DNA of 7,663 bases from Anaerolineales bacterium (GTDB lineage Bacteria; Chloroflexota; Anaerolineae; 4572-78; J111): the NCBI GenBank assembly GCA_012032575.1, contig JAAUSP010000362.1, forward strand, positions 1-7,663, given 5' to 3'. This document shows positions 1 to 6,119 of the stretch, in pieces. Numbering within the stretch: position 1 is the first letter of the stretch; each line of letters begins with the position of its first letter. The position numbers were made by a program, and so were the translations under genes. The notes beneath the pieces are model-generated. The model did no database searches. It was not told the origin of the DNA and was given only the letters and a program-made list of their open reading frames with translations.

Positions 1-1134
1 CGTCAGTGGGACAACTTTTTGTCTATACTTTTACAAATCAGCGGCTTGGGGGGGCGAATCCCCATCCAGGTGGACGAAAAAGACGCCGGCGGCAGCTATG
101 TTAGCAGCGAAGATGGGGTACTGGATGCCAACGATGAAATCGTTTTTATGGCGGCAGATGTAGGCAGCCGGGCCACAGATACCAATTCGCTTGAAAATGA
201 GCCGATCAACGAGACCTGGTACGAAATTCTAATTACCGATCCGGTCAGCCCAACCAAAAAAGGTTGGGCTTATCTGGTTCGTTCAAGTACCTTGAGCCAT
301 GCAGGTGAGGCTGACTATGTTGATTATCCATCGAGTCGGCGGGTTTCTGCCGATAACTACGACCTTCGTTTTGCCCCCGATGAACACCCTGGTCTGGAGT
401 ATCTGACTCTAAATGGAAGCGGCACTGATATTCTGGATCGCACCAAACTACGGTTGATCCATCCATTTTTTGGAACTGTTACTGAAAATGCTTTGGAGTC
501 CCCTGTCCCAGTTCTCATTAAGAATGGGCGGGTTCGAGTTATCCTTAGCCAAATCGCTGCGGATGATGTGACTCAACTGGCTTCAACTGAGACAATTTAT
601 CAAGCATATGCTTCGCTGGTGCAGGTAGCTACCAATGTTAACAGCAGCATTTCGGTCAACAATGTGCGGGTCTCGGTTGATCTTAATAATGCGGCTTCCG
701 GGGCAACCTTTTTTAATGGCAACATCCCTAATGGAGTGACCATTAATGGCAGTCCTGATGAAACCGTCAGTCCAACTCCGCTTAGCCGGTGGTCTCAGGT
801 CAGCCACAGTACCGGTCGCCTGATTCAGGTGACTGACCCTACTCCGGCAGGCGGGAAGGCAACTAACTTTTATCGGGATGATACTACGCTGGAAGATACA
901 AATCTGGGGGAGTCTGGCACTTACGGTGACTCGGGCTTGCAATTTACCGGCGATATTAACCACACATTTACCCTTCAGAACGCGCTCTTTATCCTGCCGG
1001 CGCTTAACGGCGTTTCGGGTAATGTTGGGGCGACCTATGAATCTTACTTCTTCAATCCACTCCAGGTCTGCGCTGGTTTAAAAGGTGGACCGTGTAGTAA
1101 TATCTTTCTGCCCATCATTGTGAAGGGTAGCTAA
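1..1134 (+). CDS. Secreted beta-rich protein of unknown function, 5'-truncated, with hydrophobic LP-x-x-VK C-terminus
   Basis: The frame is open from base 1, so this is the 3' part (377 codons) of a longer gene. A TTG at 19 could be read as a start, but it has no ribosome binding site and nothing supports it. The protein is rich in Asp, Asn, Ser, Thr and Val, has no membrane segment in the visible part, and looks like an extracellular beta-rich protein. Near the N-terminus it has an acidic LDANDEIVFMAADVG stretch, then WYEILITDP and KKGWAYLV. The middle contains ILDRTKLRLI, followed by a long Asn/Ser/Gly-rich beta region. Two cysteines in the CAGLKGGPC segment near the end could form a disulfide. 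The last residues, NIFLPIIVKGS, resemble a short hydrophobic tail I associate with secreted Chloroflexota proteins; that is recalled, not searched. The signal peptide would lie upstream of the window. It probably shares a transcript with the anchored protein gene 28 bp downstream. I do not recognise a named family. Confidence 0.75.
   Translation, partial: RQWDNFLSILLQISGLGGRIPIQVDEKDAGGSYVSSEDGVLDANDEIVFMAADVGSRATDTNSLENEPINETWYEILITDPVSPTKKGWAYLVRSSTLSHAGEADYVDYPSSRRVSADNYDLRFAPDEHPGLEYLTLNGSGTDILDRTKLRLIHPFFGTVTENALESPVPVLIKNGRVRVILSQIAADDVTQLASTETIYQAYASLVQVATNVNSSISVNNVRVSVDLNNAASGATFFNGNIPNGVTINGSPDETVSPTPLSRWSQVSHSTGRLIQVTDPTPAGGKATNFYRDDTTLEDTNLGESGTYGDSGLQFTGDINHTFTLQNALFILPALNGVSGNVGATYESYFFNPLQVCAGLKGGPCSNIFLPIIVKGS
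247..270. repeat. Perfect 9-bp inverted repeat with A6 loop inside the first gene
   Basis: AGCCCAACC at 247-255 and GGTTGGGCT at 262-270 are exact reverse complements, separated by six A residues at 256-261. The stem is GC-rich and would form a stable hairpin in RNA or single-stranded DNA. It lies inside coding sequence (residues around SPTKKGWAY). No T-run follows on the + strand (TATCTGG) or on the - strand (GACCGG), so it does not look like an intrinsic terminator. It may only be a consequence of the codons used. Confidence 0.6.
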
Positions 1135-1144
1135 CCTAATCATT

Positions 1145-1153
1145 GAGAGGAAG
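1145..1153 (+). promoter_or_regulatory. Ribosome binding site of the anchored protein gene
   Basis: GAGAGGAAG lies in the 28-bp gap after the first gene. Its AGGA core is about 11 bases before the ATG at 1163. It supports that ATG as the start. The next codon is also ATG (1166), with wider spacing. Confidence 0.6.
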
Positions 1154-1162
1154 CGAAATATT

Positions 1163-1954
1163 ATGATGCGACGACATGATTCAACCCGGCGTTCTATCTG
1201 GGTCTTGTGGGTCGTGGTGATTATTCTCCTGATTATGAATACCGCTTTGTTATTTGCGCTCAACCAGGCTCGCCTGACCGCTGTTGAGTCGTTGGACAAG
1301 GTTGAAACCATCCTGAAGCGGTTATCAGCCGAAGTGATTGTCTACAATGTCGCCATTAACCAGGCCATACCTGTCAAAACCAATGTGCCTATCAACCAGA
1401 CTATTTCCGTGCCGATCAATACGGTTATTCCTATTGACCAGAAGATGCAAGTTCCTTTCGATATGCTGGGCAACGAGGTACTGCTGGATGTTCCGCTAAA
1501 AGTAGATTTTCCCATTGAAACGACCATTCCGGTAGATTTCAATGAGACTATCAATGTGGATACAGTGGTTGAGTTGAATACATCGGTGCCGGTTGAAATT
1601 GCCATTGGCCAGACTTCTTTGGCTGGTTATTTACAACAAGCCCGGCGTGATGTGGTCCAACTAAGAAATCAGCTCAGTTTATCAGGTGATACTTCGGTGA
1701 GCGAAGACATGCCTGAATTGAGCGAGGCAGAGAGCAAACCCGAACCTGAAACTATTGTCGAAACAAACACTCCCGCCGACGAAACTGCGAATGAGGCCCC
1801 CCGGTTGAAGTCGCGCCTACCGAGGCAGTTAACGAAGGTGCAGACGCAGCCGTTCAGAATAGCCTGGGGATGTGTACTCATGCCTATTGGCCGTTGCAGC
1901 CGGGCACAACCTGGACTTATAACAGTTTGGATAGTTCGTACACGGAACGAGTAG
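1163..1954 (+). CDS. N-terminal piece: single-pass anchor plus V/I-P-I repeat region (out of frame after about 1801)
   Basis: The 263-residue reading starts at ATG 1163 with a good ribosome binding site. Residues 1-11 are basic (MMRRHDSTRR). Residues 12-33 form one long hydrophobic segment that probably acts as an uncleaved anchor, with the rest outside the cell. A short helical stretch follows (about 36-56). Residues 58-148 are a beta-like region with recurring short units such as VPINQTI, VPINTVIPI, VPLKVDFPI, TIPVDF and SVPVEI, and no cysteines. A second short helix (153-171) leads into a Glu/Ser/Pro/Thr linker (about 180-213). After residue 213 the composition changes abruptly to Arg/Leu-rich, out-of-frame-looking sequence, so the last 50 residues are probably not the natural C-terminus. 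The continuation is in frame 1 from 1801. I cannot assign a named family to the repeat region. Confidence 0.6.
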   Translation: MMRRHDSTRRSIWVLWVVVIILLIMNTALLFALNQARLTAVESLDKVETILKRLSAEVIVYNVAINQAIPVKTNVPINQTISVPINTVIPIDQKMQVPFDMLGNEVLLDVPLKVDFPIETTIPVDFNETINVDTVVELNTSVPVEIAIGQTSLAGYLQQARRDVVQLRNQLSLSGDTSVSEDMPELSEAESKPEPETIVETNTPADETANEAPRLKSRLPRQLTKVQTQPFRIAWGCVLMPIGRCSRAQPGLITVWIVRTRNE

Positions 1955-2277
1955 ATAGCCTGACTGATAATTCAGGTCAATTAAGCACCCAATATGAAGG
2001 TCGGGATATGGCCTTTAGCTTGGTTTGCAGCGAGGAGGGATTAGGTGGCGCTTTTTTGGGTGATATGCGCCGCCTCAGCGAACTGGGTCAGCTTACCTTT
2101 GACAACCCGAAGGGTGTTTTTTTACCCCCGGTAGAGGTTTTGGAACAAATCGGCCAGTCGTGGCAGCAAGAGTTTAAGGTGGCCGGTACGGTCGAGGCGA
2201 AGCAATCAGATCAGGTGTTGACCGGACAGGTGAGCCAGGGGCGAGCGGTGGCTGTATACACGCCAACTCGGTTTTGA
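1870..2277 (+). CDS. Middle piece: first half of a YWPL/WTY extracellular domain
   Basis: This 135-residue reading starts at ATG 1870, but the frame is already open from 1795 and encodes PVEVAPTEAVNEGADAAVQ, which continues the linker of the upstream piece. ATG 1870 has no convincing ribosome binding site or signal peptide, so it is probably internal. The segment HAYWPLQPGTTWTYN matches a pattern common at the start of bacterial lipoprotein or extracellular domains of unknown function (Y-F/W-P-L...G..W.Y). Beta-strand-like sequence follows. The reading ends at TGA 2275-2277, directly after a TTT codon. The sequence after that point in frame 2 (ETLETPLGS...) looks like the second half of the same domain. 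I infer it is not an independent gene. Confidence 0.5.
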   Translation: MCTHAYWPLQPGTTWTYNSLDSSYTERVDSLTDNSGQLSTQYEGRDMAFSLVCSEEGLGGAFLGDMRRLSELGQLTFDNPKGVFLPPVEVLEQIGQSWQQEFKVAGTVEAKQSDQVLTGQVSQGRAVAVYTPTRF

Positions 2278-3223
2278 AACCCTGGAAACCCCTTTAGGCT
2301 CGCAAGAGGCGCTGCGAGTAGAACAAAAGCTTGATCTCAATTTGGAAGTTGAGTTTGAGCTGGGGGGACAGCTTGTACCCGCTACTCAGATGGTCAATCT
2401 GACCAATACCTATTGGTTTGTCAAAGGTATTGGTCTGGCTCAACTGCACTGGCAGGGGGGTACAATCAAACGGAGTGTGATGTTGAAGGAGTCACCCGTT
2501 GACCAACAGGATTCTATTGCTGCCTTGAGTGAAGATCAATTGGTTTTTGTATGTCTTCCTCTTGAAGGACAGGCTCTTGAGTGCAAGCAGAAAAGTGGTG
2601 TGGCTCAAACCGATTTGAGCGCACCGGCTACCTCAGAGTTAGAAATACCTGGCTTTATCTTGCCCGTAAATCTAAGCAGCGCCGAGGTTGATAGTGCTGA
2701 ACAGGCGGGGAATGAAGTTGGTGAGGAACCATCTCTTACTGATACGGAGCAGTCAACCCAAACACCCGGTAATGGACAAAGTAATGAAGAAGAGGGGAAC
2801 AACGGAGCTAATAATGAACAGGCTGAACTGCTCAACTATGCTGCCGGTGTAAAGAATTTTGGAGAGCAGATTTCTGATGCGGCCCAAGCATTTGGGGAGG
2901 CAGCACTCAAATATCGCAACGATACCATACCGCTGGCTGAATTTCAGAGCAAGTTTCAGAATTTTGCCCCTAAAGCCAAGCAACTCATTGACGAAATCGA
3001 GGGACTTAACCCGCCTCCGGCAGCCCAATCTATTCATCAAAAATTGGTGGGAGGATTGGCCAAGTGCAATCAAGCTATCGAGTTGCTTGATAATTGGTTT
3101 GATACTTCAGATAGTAGCAAGAAAGAAACCGGCATGCTGTTAGTGGCCAATTGTACCCAGGAAGCCTCCCAGGCAACCAGCGAATTAAGTATTTTGGTTG
3201 CTCAAAGTCAGGCCTCTCAGTAG
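2276..3223 (+). CDS. C-terminal piece: rest of the YWPL domain, acidic linker and helical domain
   Basis: Frame 2 is open from 2234, and its first nominal start is a TTG at 2342 without a ribosome binding site. Coding-like sequence begins at about 2276 with ETLETPLGSQEALRVEQ, followed by NTYWFVKGIGLAQLHW, a motif typical of the end of YWPL-type domains. A low-complexity Ser/Glu/Asn/Gln linker spans about 2672-2821. From about 2822 to the stop is a mostly helical domain of some 130 residues with an LNPPPAAQSIHQKL turn and two cysteines (about 3065 and 3152) that could pair outside the cell. I read this as the distal part of the gene that begins at 1163. No catalytic motif is visible. A ligand-binding or adhesion role is only a guess. 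Confidence 0.6.
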   Translation, partial: ETLETPLGSQEALRVEQKLDLNLEVEFELGGQLVPATQMVNLTNTYWFVKGIGLAQLHWQGGTIKRSVMLKESPVDQQDSIAALSEDQLVFVCLPLEGQALECKQKSGVAQTDLSAPATSELEIPGFILPVNLSSAEVDSAEQAGNEVGEEPSLTDTEQSTQTPGNGQSNEEEGNNGANNEQAELLNYAAGVKNFGEQISDAAQAFGEAALKYRNDTIPLAEFQSKFQNFAPKAKQLIDEIEGLNPPPAAQSIHQKLVGGLAKCNQAIELLDNWFDTSDSSKKETGMLLVANCTQEASQATSELSILVAQSQASQ

Positions 3224-3274
3224 TTTTTTCTAACTTTTTTCCAACTGTATTCCTACAGCTTTTTCATTAAACTC

Positions 3275-3283
3275 TGTTATATT
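3275..3283 (+). promoter_or_regulatory. Candidate extended -10 promoter element before gmhB
   Basis: TGTTATATT matches the extended -10 pattern TGn-TATAAT with one mismatch. It lies 35 bases before the gmhB start, in the AT-rich 95-bp gap 3224-3318. No good -35 hexamer is found at 16-18 bases spacing. A similar element lies before the glycosyltransferase. The T-rich stretch at 3224-3240 just upstream has no clear stem, so I do not call a terminator. Confidence 0.3.
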
Positions 3284-3318
3284 TGCTCTGTAAAAATTGA
3301 GAACTACAAGGTAACTGC

Positions 3319-3936
3319 ATGAGGGCAATCTTTCTCGACCGAGACGGCGTTATTTGCCAAAATCGAACGGACCACGTCAAAAGCTGGAGCGAATTTGAAT
3401 TTTTGCCTGGCGCTAAAAATAGTCTGGCTGCCTTGAGTCGAGTGGGGCTGCCGATCATTGTCGTGACTAACCAGGCTGCTGTAGGCCGGGGACTGCTAAC
3501 CACAGAAACCCTTGATGATATTCACCAGCACATGGTCGCCGAAGTTACCGCTTACGGCGGGCGCATTGATCGGATCTTCTACTGCCCGCATCTGCCCCAA
3601 GAAGGCTGTCACTGCCGCAAACCGCAGCCGGGAATGCTGCTGCAAGCGGCTCAGGAGATGGACCTTGATTTAGCCGGCTCTTATATGGTTGGCGACGCTG
3701 CTTCTGATATTCAAGCTGGCCAGCAGGTGGGCTGCCATACTATTTTAGTACTGACTGGTCGGGGTCAGGAACAACTCATCCCGGCGCTTCATTCGAGCGG
3801 TGGTCACTTTTTGACTATTAGCCGGAATTTGGAAGAGGCGGTTACGTACATCATGGGTTCAGAGGTAGCTGCTGAAAAACTCCAGCCGGTTGACTCGCCT
3901 CACTATCACCAACCTTTGTTAGATATGCGCCTTTAG
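3319..3936 (+). CDS. gmhB: HAD-family phosphatase, D-glycero-D-manno-heptose-1,7-bisphosphate 7-phosphatase (GmhB) type
   Basis: The 205-residue protein carries the complete GmhB / histidinol-phosphatase HAD signature. Motif I is FLDRDGVI, with nucleophile Asp7 and acid/base Asp9. Motif II is VVTNQ (Thr50-Asn51-Gln52). Zinc ligands are Cys89 and His91 (CPH) with Cys97 and Cys99 (CHC). RKP follows, with Lys101 as motif III, and motif IV is VGDAASD (Asp126, Asp130). Length fits the family (about 180-210). GmhB removes the C7 phosphate of heptose 1,7-bisphosphate in the cytoplasm during ADP- or GDP-heptose synthesis. Related enzymes act on histidinol phosphate, so the substrate is inferred. AAGG at 3308-3311, 7 bases before ATG 3319, supports the start. 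The acyltransferase gene follows after 26 bp, suggesting co-transcription and a role in a surface glycan. The usual heptose partners (gmhA, hldE) are not in this window. Confidence 0.85.
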   Translation: MRAIFLDRDGVICQNRTDHVKSWSEFEFLPGAKNSLAALSRVGLPIIVVTNQAAVGRGLLTTETLDDIHQHMVAEVTAYGGRIDRIFYCPHLPQEGCHCRKPQPGMLLQAAQEMDLDLAGSYMVGDAASDIQAGQQVGCHTILVLTGRGQEQLIPALHSSGGHFLTISRNLEEAVTYIMGSEVAAEKLQPVDSPHYHQPLLDMRL

Positions 3937-3947
3937 GTCGGTTATTT

Positions 3948-3952
3948 AAGGA
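3948..3952 (+). promoter_or_regulatory. Ribosome binding site deciding between two adjacent ATGs
   Basis: AAGGA lies 10 bases before ATG 3963 and 13 before ATG 3966. The spacing favours 3963 as the start of the acyltransferase. Confidence 0.45.
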
Positions 3953-3962
3953 CATTTCTGTT

Positions 3963-4751
3963 ATGATGGATCAGTTACGCTATTATCTGGCCGGACAAGC
4001 CTCCAGTTGGCCCCGATATATCTGGGAACAGTTGATTCTGGGATTATGTAGTTGGGTGCCGACAATTTTGGGAATTGGTTTGCGTGGTCTGGCTTACCGG
4101 CTGATTATGAAGCTCAATGGTTTACCGGCCATTGAAGCTGGCGTCCGCATTGCCCATGCCAATGGCGTCAGGCTGGGGAAAGGCGTCTATCTGGACCAGG
4201 GAGTTTATCTGCACGCTTTGCCCGGCGGTATTTCGATTGGCGACAATACTTTTGTAATGCACCACACCATGCTGCACGTCTTTAATTTTCGCAATTTGCC
4301 TCAGGCCGGGATTACTATTGGCAGTAACTGTTTCCTGGGTGAATTCAATGTGGTGCGTGGGCAGGGTGGGGTACGCATCGGCAACGGCGTGTATACCGGA
4401 CCAATGGTCCAAATTGTCGCGGTGAATCATATTTACCAGGACCCAAACCGGCCCATTCGTGAACAGGGCATCAGCGCGCAAGGAATCGTTATCGAAGATG
4501 ATGTCTGGATTGGGGCAGGAGCAACGGTGGTAGATGGGGTTACTATTGGCAAGGGGAGCATCATTGGTGCCGGGGCAGTAGTGACCAGTGATATTCCTCC
4601 GTATAGTGTTGCGGTTGGCACCCCCGCCAAACCTATTCGAGACCGGCGCCAGCTTACCAACAACCACCGCGAAGCCGGGGTGTTTTTGGGGCGCTGGAAC
4701 AGATTCGTTCATAATTACGCATTTAGGCTCTTCTATTCTGTTAAATTCTGA
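3963..4751 (+). CDS. Left-handed beta-helix (hexapeptide-repeat) O-acyltransferase
   Basis: The 262-residue protein has an N-terminal hydrophobic, amphipathic region (about 20-50) that may sit on the membrane. From about residue 58 it has imperfect hexapeptide repeats, for example [68 protein letters not shown] contains the likely catalytic His156 and resembles the maltose/galactoside/xenobiotic acetyltransferase motif. The [14 protein letters not shown] segment is the usual end of the beta-helix. A basic and aromatic tail of about 35 residues follows. Such enzymes transfer an acetyl or other acyl group from acyl-CoA to a sugar hydroxyl, usually as trimers in the cytoplasm. The acceptor cannot be read from sequence. 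With gmhB upstream and a glycosyltransferase downstream, modification of an envelope glycan or glycolipid is the best inference. Confidence 0.85.
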   Translation: MMDQLRYYLAGQASSWPRYIWEQLILGLCSWVPTILGIGLRGLAYRLIMKLNGLPAIEAGVRIAHANGVRLGKGVYLDQGVYLHALPGGISIGDNTFVMHHTMLHVFNFRNLPQAGITIGSNCFLGEFNVVRGQGGVRIGNGVYTGPMVQIVAVNHIYQDPNRPIREQGISAQGIVIEDDVWIGAGATVVDGVTIGKGSIIGAGAVVTSDIPPYSVAVGTPAKPIRDRRQLTNNHREAGVFLGRWNRFVHNYAFRLFYSVKF

Positions 4752-4812
4752 ATTTTGTTTGGGAATTAACAGAAAGTCACTTTGTCCTTCAAACTCAATT
4801 CAAACCTGGCTG

Positions 4813-4821
4813 TGTTAGAAT
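4813..4821 (+). promoter_or_regulatory. Candidate extended -10 promoter element before the glycosyltransferase
   Basis: TGTTAGAAT matches TGn-TATAAT with one mismatch, 47 bases before the GTG start, in the 117-bp gap 4752-4868. There is no convincing -35 hexamer. It resembles the element before gmhB (TGTTATATT). The gap is the longest within the right-hand gene group, which supports a separate promoter here. Confidence 0.3.
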
Positions 4822-4854
4822 TCTTCATAGTAGCCAGTTATTATTGTAATTATC

Positions 4855-4860
4855 AGGAGA
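4855..4860 (+). promoter_or_regulatory. Ribosome binding site for the GTG start of the glycosyltransferase
   Basis: AGGAGA, close to the Shine-Dalgarno consensus, ends 8 bases before GTG 4869. The protein then begins directly with the conserved GT2 strand LSVVIPALNEED, so this GTG is well supported. Confidence 0.7.
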
Positions 4861-4868
4861 TTTAAGTA

Positions 4869-6026
4869 GTGAATACCTTATCAGTGGTTATCCCTGCCCT
4901 GAATGAAGAAGACGGCATTGCCGATATCATCGAACGGGTGTTGGCGGTCAAACAATCGTTGGCCGACGCCGGTGTGGGCGAGTTGGAACTTATTATCGTT
5001 GACGATGGCTCGCAAGATCGTACCCCCGAAATTGTGGCCGGTTATCCCGAAGTTGTTTTGGTGAGACATCCGGTCAATCAGGGGTACGGCGCGGCCATTA
5101 AAACCGGCTTTCGTCAGGCGAAGGGCAACTTGTTGGCCTTCCTTGATGCCGATGGGACCTATCCGCCGGAATCTTATCCCAACCTGTGCCGGCCCATTGT
5201 CGAAGGCCGGGCCGATGTGGTCGTAGGGTCGCGGATGACCGGTGCTGACAGCGAGATGCCGTTAGTGCGCCGGATTGGCAATACAATTTTTGCCACATTG
5301 GTTAGCGTTATCAGCAATCGCCACGTGACCGATAGCGCCAGCGGCCAGCGTGTCCTCCGCCGCGAAGCTTTAGCCAAACTTTATCCCCTGCCCGATGGCT
5401 TAAACTTTACCCCAGTCATGAGCACGCGGGCGATGTACGAAGATTTGAGCATTGTTGAAGTACCGATCACTTATTCGGAGCGGGTAGGCCGTTCCAAGTT
5501 GAGCGTCGTTAAAGATGGCACCCGGTTCCTCAACACGATTTTAATGACAGCGCTAACGTATAATCCCGCTCGTATTTTTGGATTGGTCGGCGTCAGCCTG
5601 GTTGGGCTGGGTGCTCTGTCCACTTTATGGCGTACCCTCAGCCAAAGCAAGGCCAAACGGGAAGACTCGCAGCTTGTTTCCTGGTTTGTCGGCCTGGTGT
5701 TAGGGTCGGCGGGGGTTAACATTTTCTCTATTGGCGCGGTGTTTAACTACCTGGTTTCGCTTTTCCACAAGCGCCCGATTCGTCAGGGTGCATTTGGCAA
5801 ACCCTTGCTCAACAAACCTCTGGAGAAACATTTTGGCTGGTTTGGTTTAGGTTCGATGCTGGCAGGTGGTCTTATTTACAGTTTTTCTGTTTGGCGGCGT
5901 TGGGACCGATCCAAGCACAAACCGGAAGTCGCCCCCTGGTTTGTCCCGGCTTCAAGCACCATCCTGGTTTTGACTGGCCTACAGTTGATTACCTCCTGGC
6001 TGTTGACCCTGGTTTGTCGGAGCTGA
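4869..6026 (+). CDS. DPM1-like family 2 glycosyltransferase with C-terminal membrane domain
   Basis: The read frame gives 385 residues from a GTG start. Residues 1-220 form a GT-A fold of the dolichyl/polyprenyl-phosphate sugar synthase type: SVVIPALNEED near the start, VDDGSQD with Asp45-Asp46, NQGYGAAIKTG (70-80), LDADGTYPP with metal-binding Asp93/Asp95, and the acceptor-side ERVGRSKL (204-211). Four hydrophobic segments follow, at about 236-252, 272-296, 322-341 and 361-382. Known relatives move a sugar from a nucleotide sugar to a polyprenyl phosphate at the inner membrane face. Donor and acceptor are unknown here. The frame ends at TGA 6024-6026 right after the last membrane segment. 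A coding-like tail continues in another frame to 6088, so the natural protein is probably about 406 residues. A radical SAM gene follows. Confidence 0.85.
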   Translation: MNTLSVVIPALNEEDGIADIIERVLAVKQSLADAGVGELELIIVDDGSQDRTPEIVAGYPEVVLVRHPVNQGYGAAIKTGFRQAKGNLLAFLDADGTYPPESYPNLCRPIVEGRADVVVGSRMTGADSEMPLVRRIGNTIFATLVSVISNRHVTDSASGQRVLRREALAKLYPLPDGLNFTPVMSTRAMYEDLSIVEVPITYSERVGRSKLSVVKDGTRFLNTILMTALTYNPARIFGLVGVSLVGLGALSTLWRTLSQSKAKREDSQLVSWFVGLVLGSAGVNIFSIGAVFNYLVSLFHKRPIRQGAFGKPLLNKPLEKHFGWFGLGSMLAGGLIYSFSVWRRWDRSKHKPEVAPWFVPASSTILVLTGLQLITSWLLTLVCRS

Positions 6027-6088
6027 CCAAGCGCGATGCCAAAGCTCAGCAAGATTTAGGCAAGTTCAGCTCCAATGGCCGCCACTAA
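6014..6088 (+). other. Displaced C-terminal tail of the glycosyltransferase after an apparent one-base loss
   Basis: In frame 2 the 24 codons 6014-6085 read LSELTKRDAKAQQDLGKF plus six more residues, then TAA. One extra T in the T3 run 6013-6015 would fuse this to ...WLLTLV of the glycosyltransferase and remove the TGA. The result is a charged helical tail straight after the last membrane segment, as expected for a cytoplasmic end. It also shortens the gap to the next gene from 93 to 31 bp. This is an inference from frame continuity and composition. Confidence 0.5.
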
Positions 6089-6106
6089 ATTACTGATCTA
6101 ATTGAT

Positions 6107-6113
6107 AAGGGGA
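6107..6113 (+). promoter_or_regulatory. Ribosome binding site of the radical SAM gene
   Basis: AAGGGGA ends 6 bases before ATG 6120 and fixes that start codon. Confidence 0.6.
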
Positions 6114-6119
6114 ACAATT

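Larger units (their letters stand above)
1163..3223 (+). pseudogene. Frame-disrupted gene for a large membrane-anchored extracellular protein (about 686 aa if restored)
   Basis: Three consecutive open pieces look like one gene broken by two opposite single-base frame changes. Frame 2 is read from 1163 to about 1801, frame 1 from about 1801 to 2274, and frame 2 again from 2276 to the TAG at 3221-3223. The first switch is in a C6 run (1797-1802) inside an acidic Pro/Glu linker that keeps the same composition on both sides. The second is in a T4 run (2272-2275), where dropping one T removes the TGA and joins ...YTPTRF to ETLETPLGSQEAL. The restored product has an N-terminal anchor, a beta-rich repeat region, a linker, a YWPL-type domain, a second linker and a helical domain. 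The cause could be sequencing error, real decay or recoding, and I favour the first. Function is unknown; the layout suggests a cell-surface protein facing outward. Confidence 0.65.

Noticed and set aside
247..270. Intrinsic terminator reading of the A6-loop hairpin
   Set aside because: No T-run follows the stem on either strand, and it lies in the middle of an open gene.
1870..2277. Independent small gene starting at ATG 1870
   Set aside because: There is no ribosome binding site or signal peptide, the start is inside a continuing open frame, and the encoded domain is incomplete without the sequence after 2277.
3221..3245. T-rich stretch after the anchored protein gene as a terminator
   Set aside because: Two T6 runs are present but no stem of useful length precedes them.
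4122..4712. 196-codon open frame on the - strand opposite the acyltransferase
   Set aside because: It lies entirely inside a clear hexapeptide-repeat gene and shows no domain-like sequence; it is a shadow frame of the repeats.
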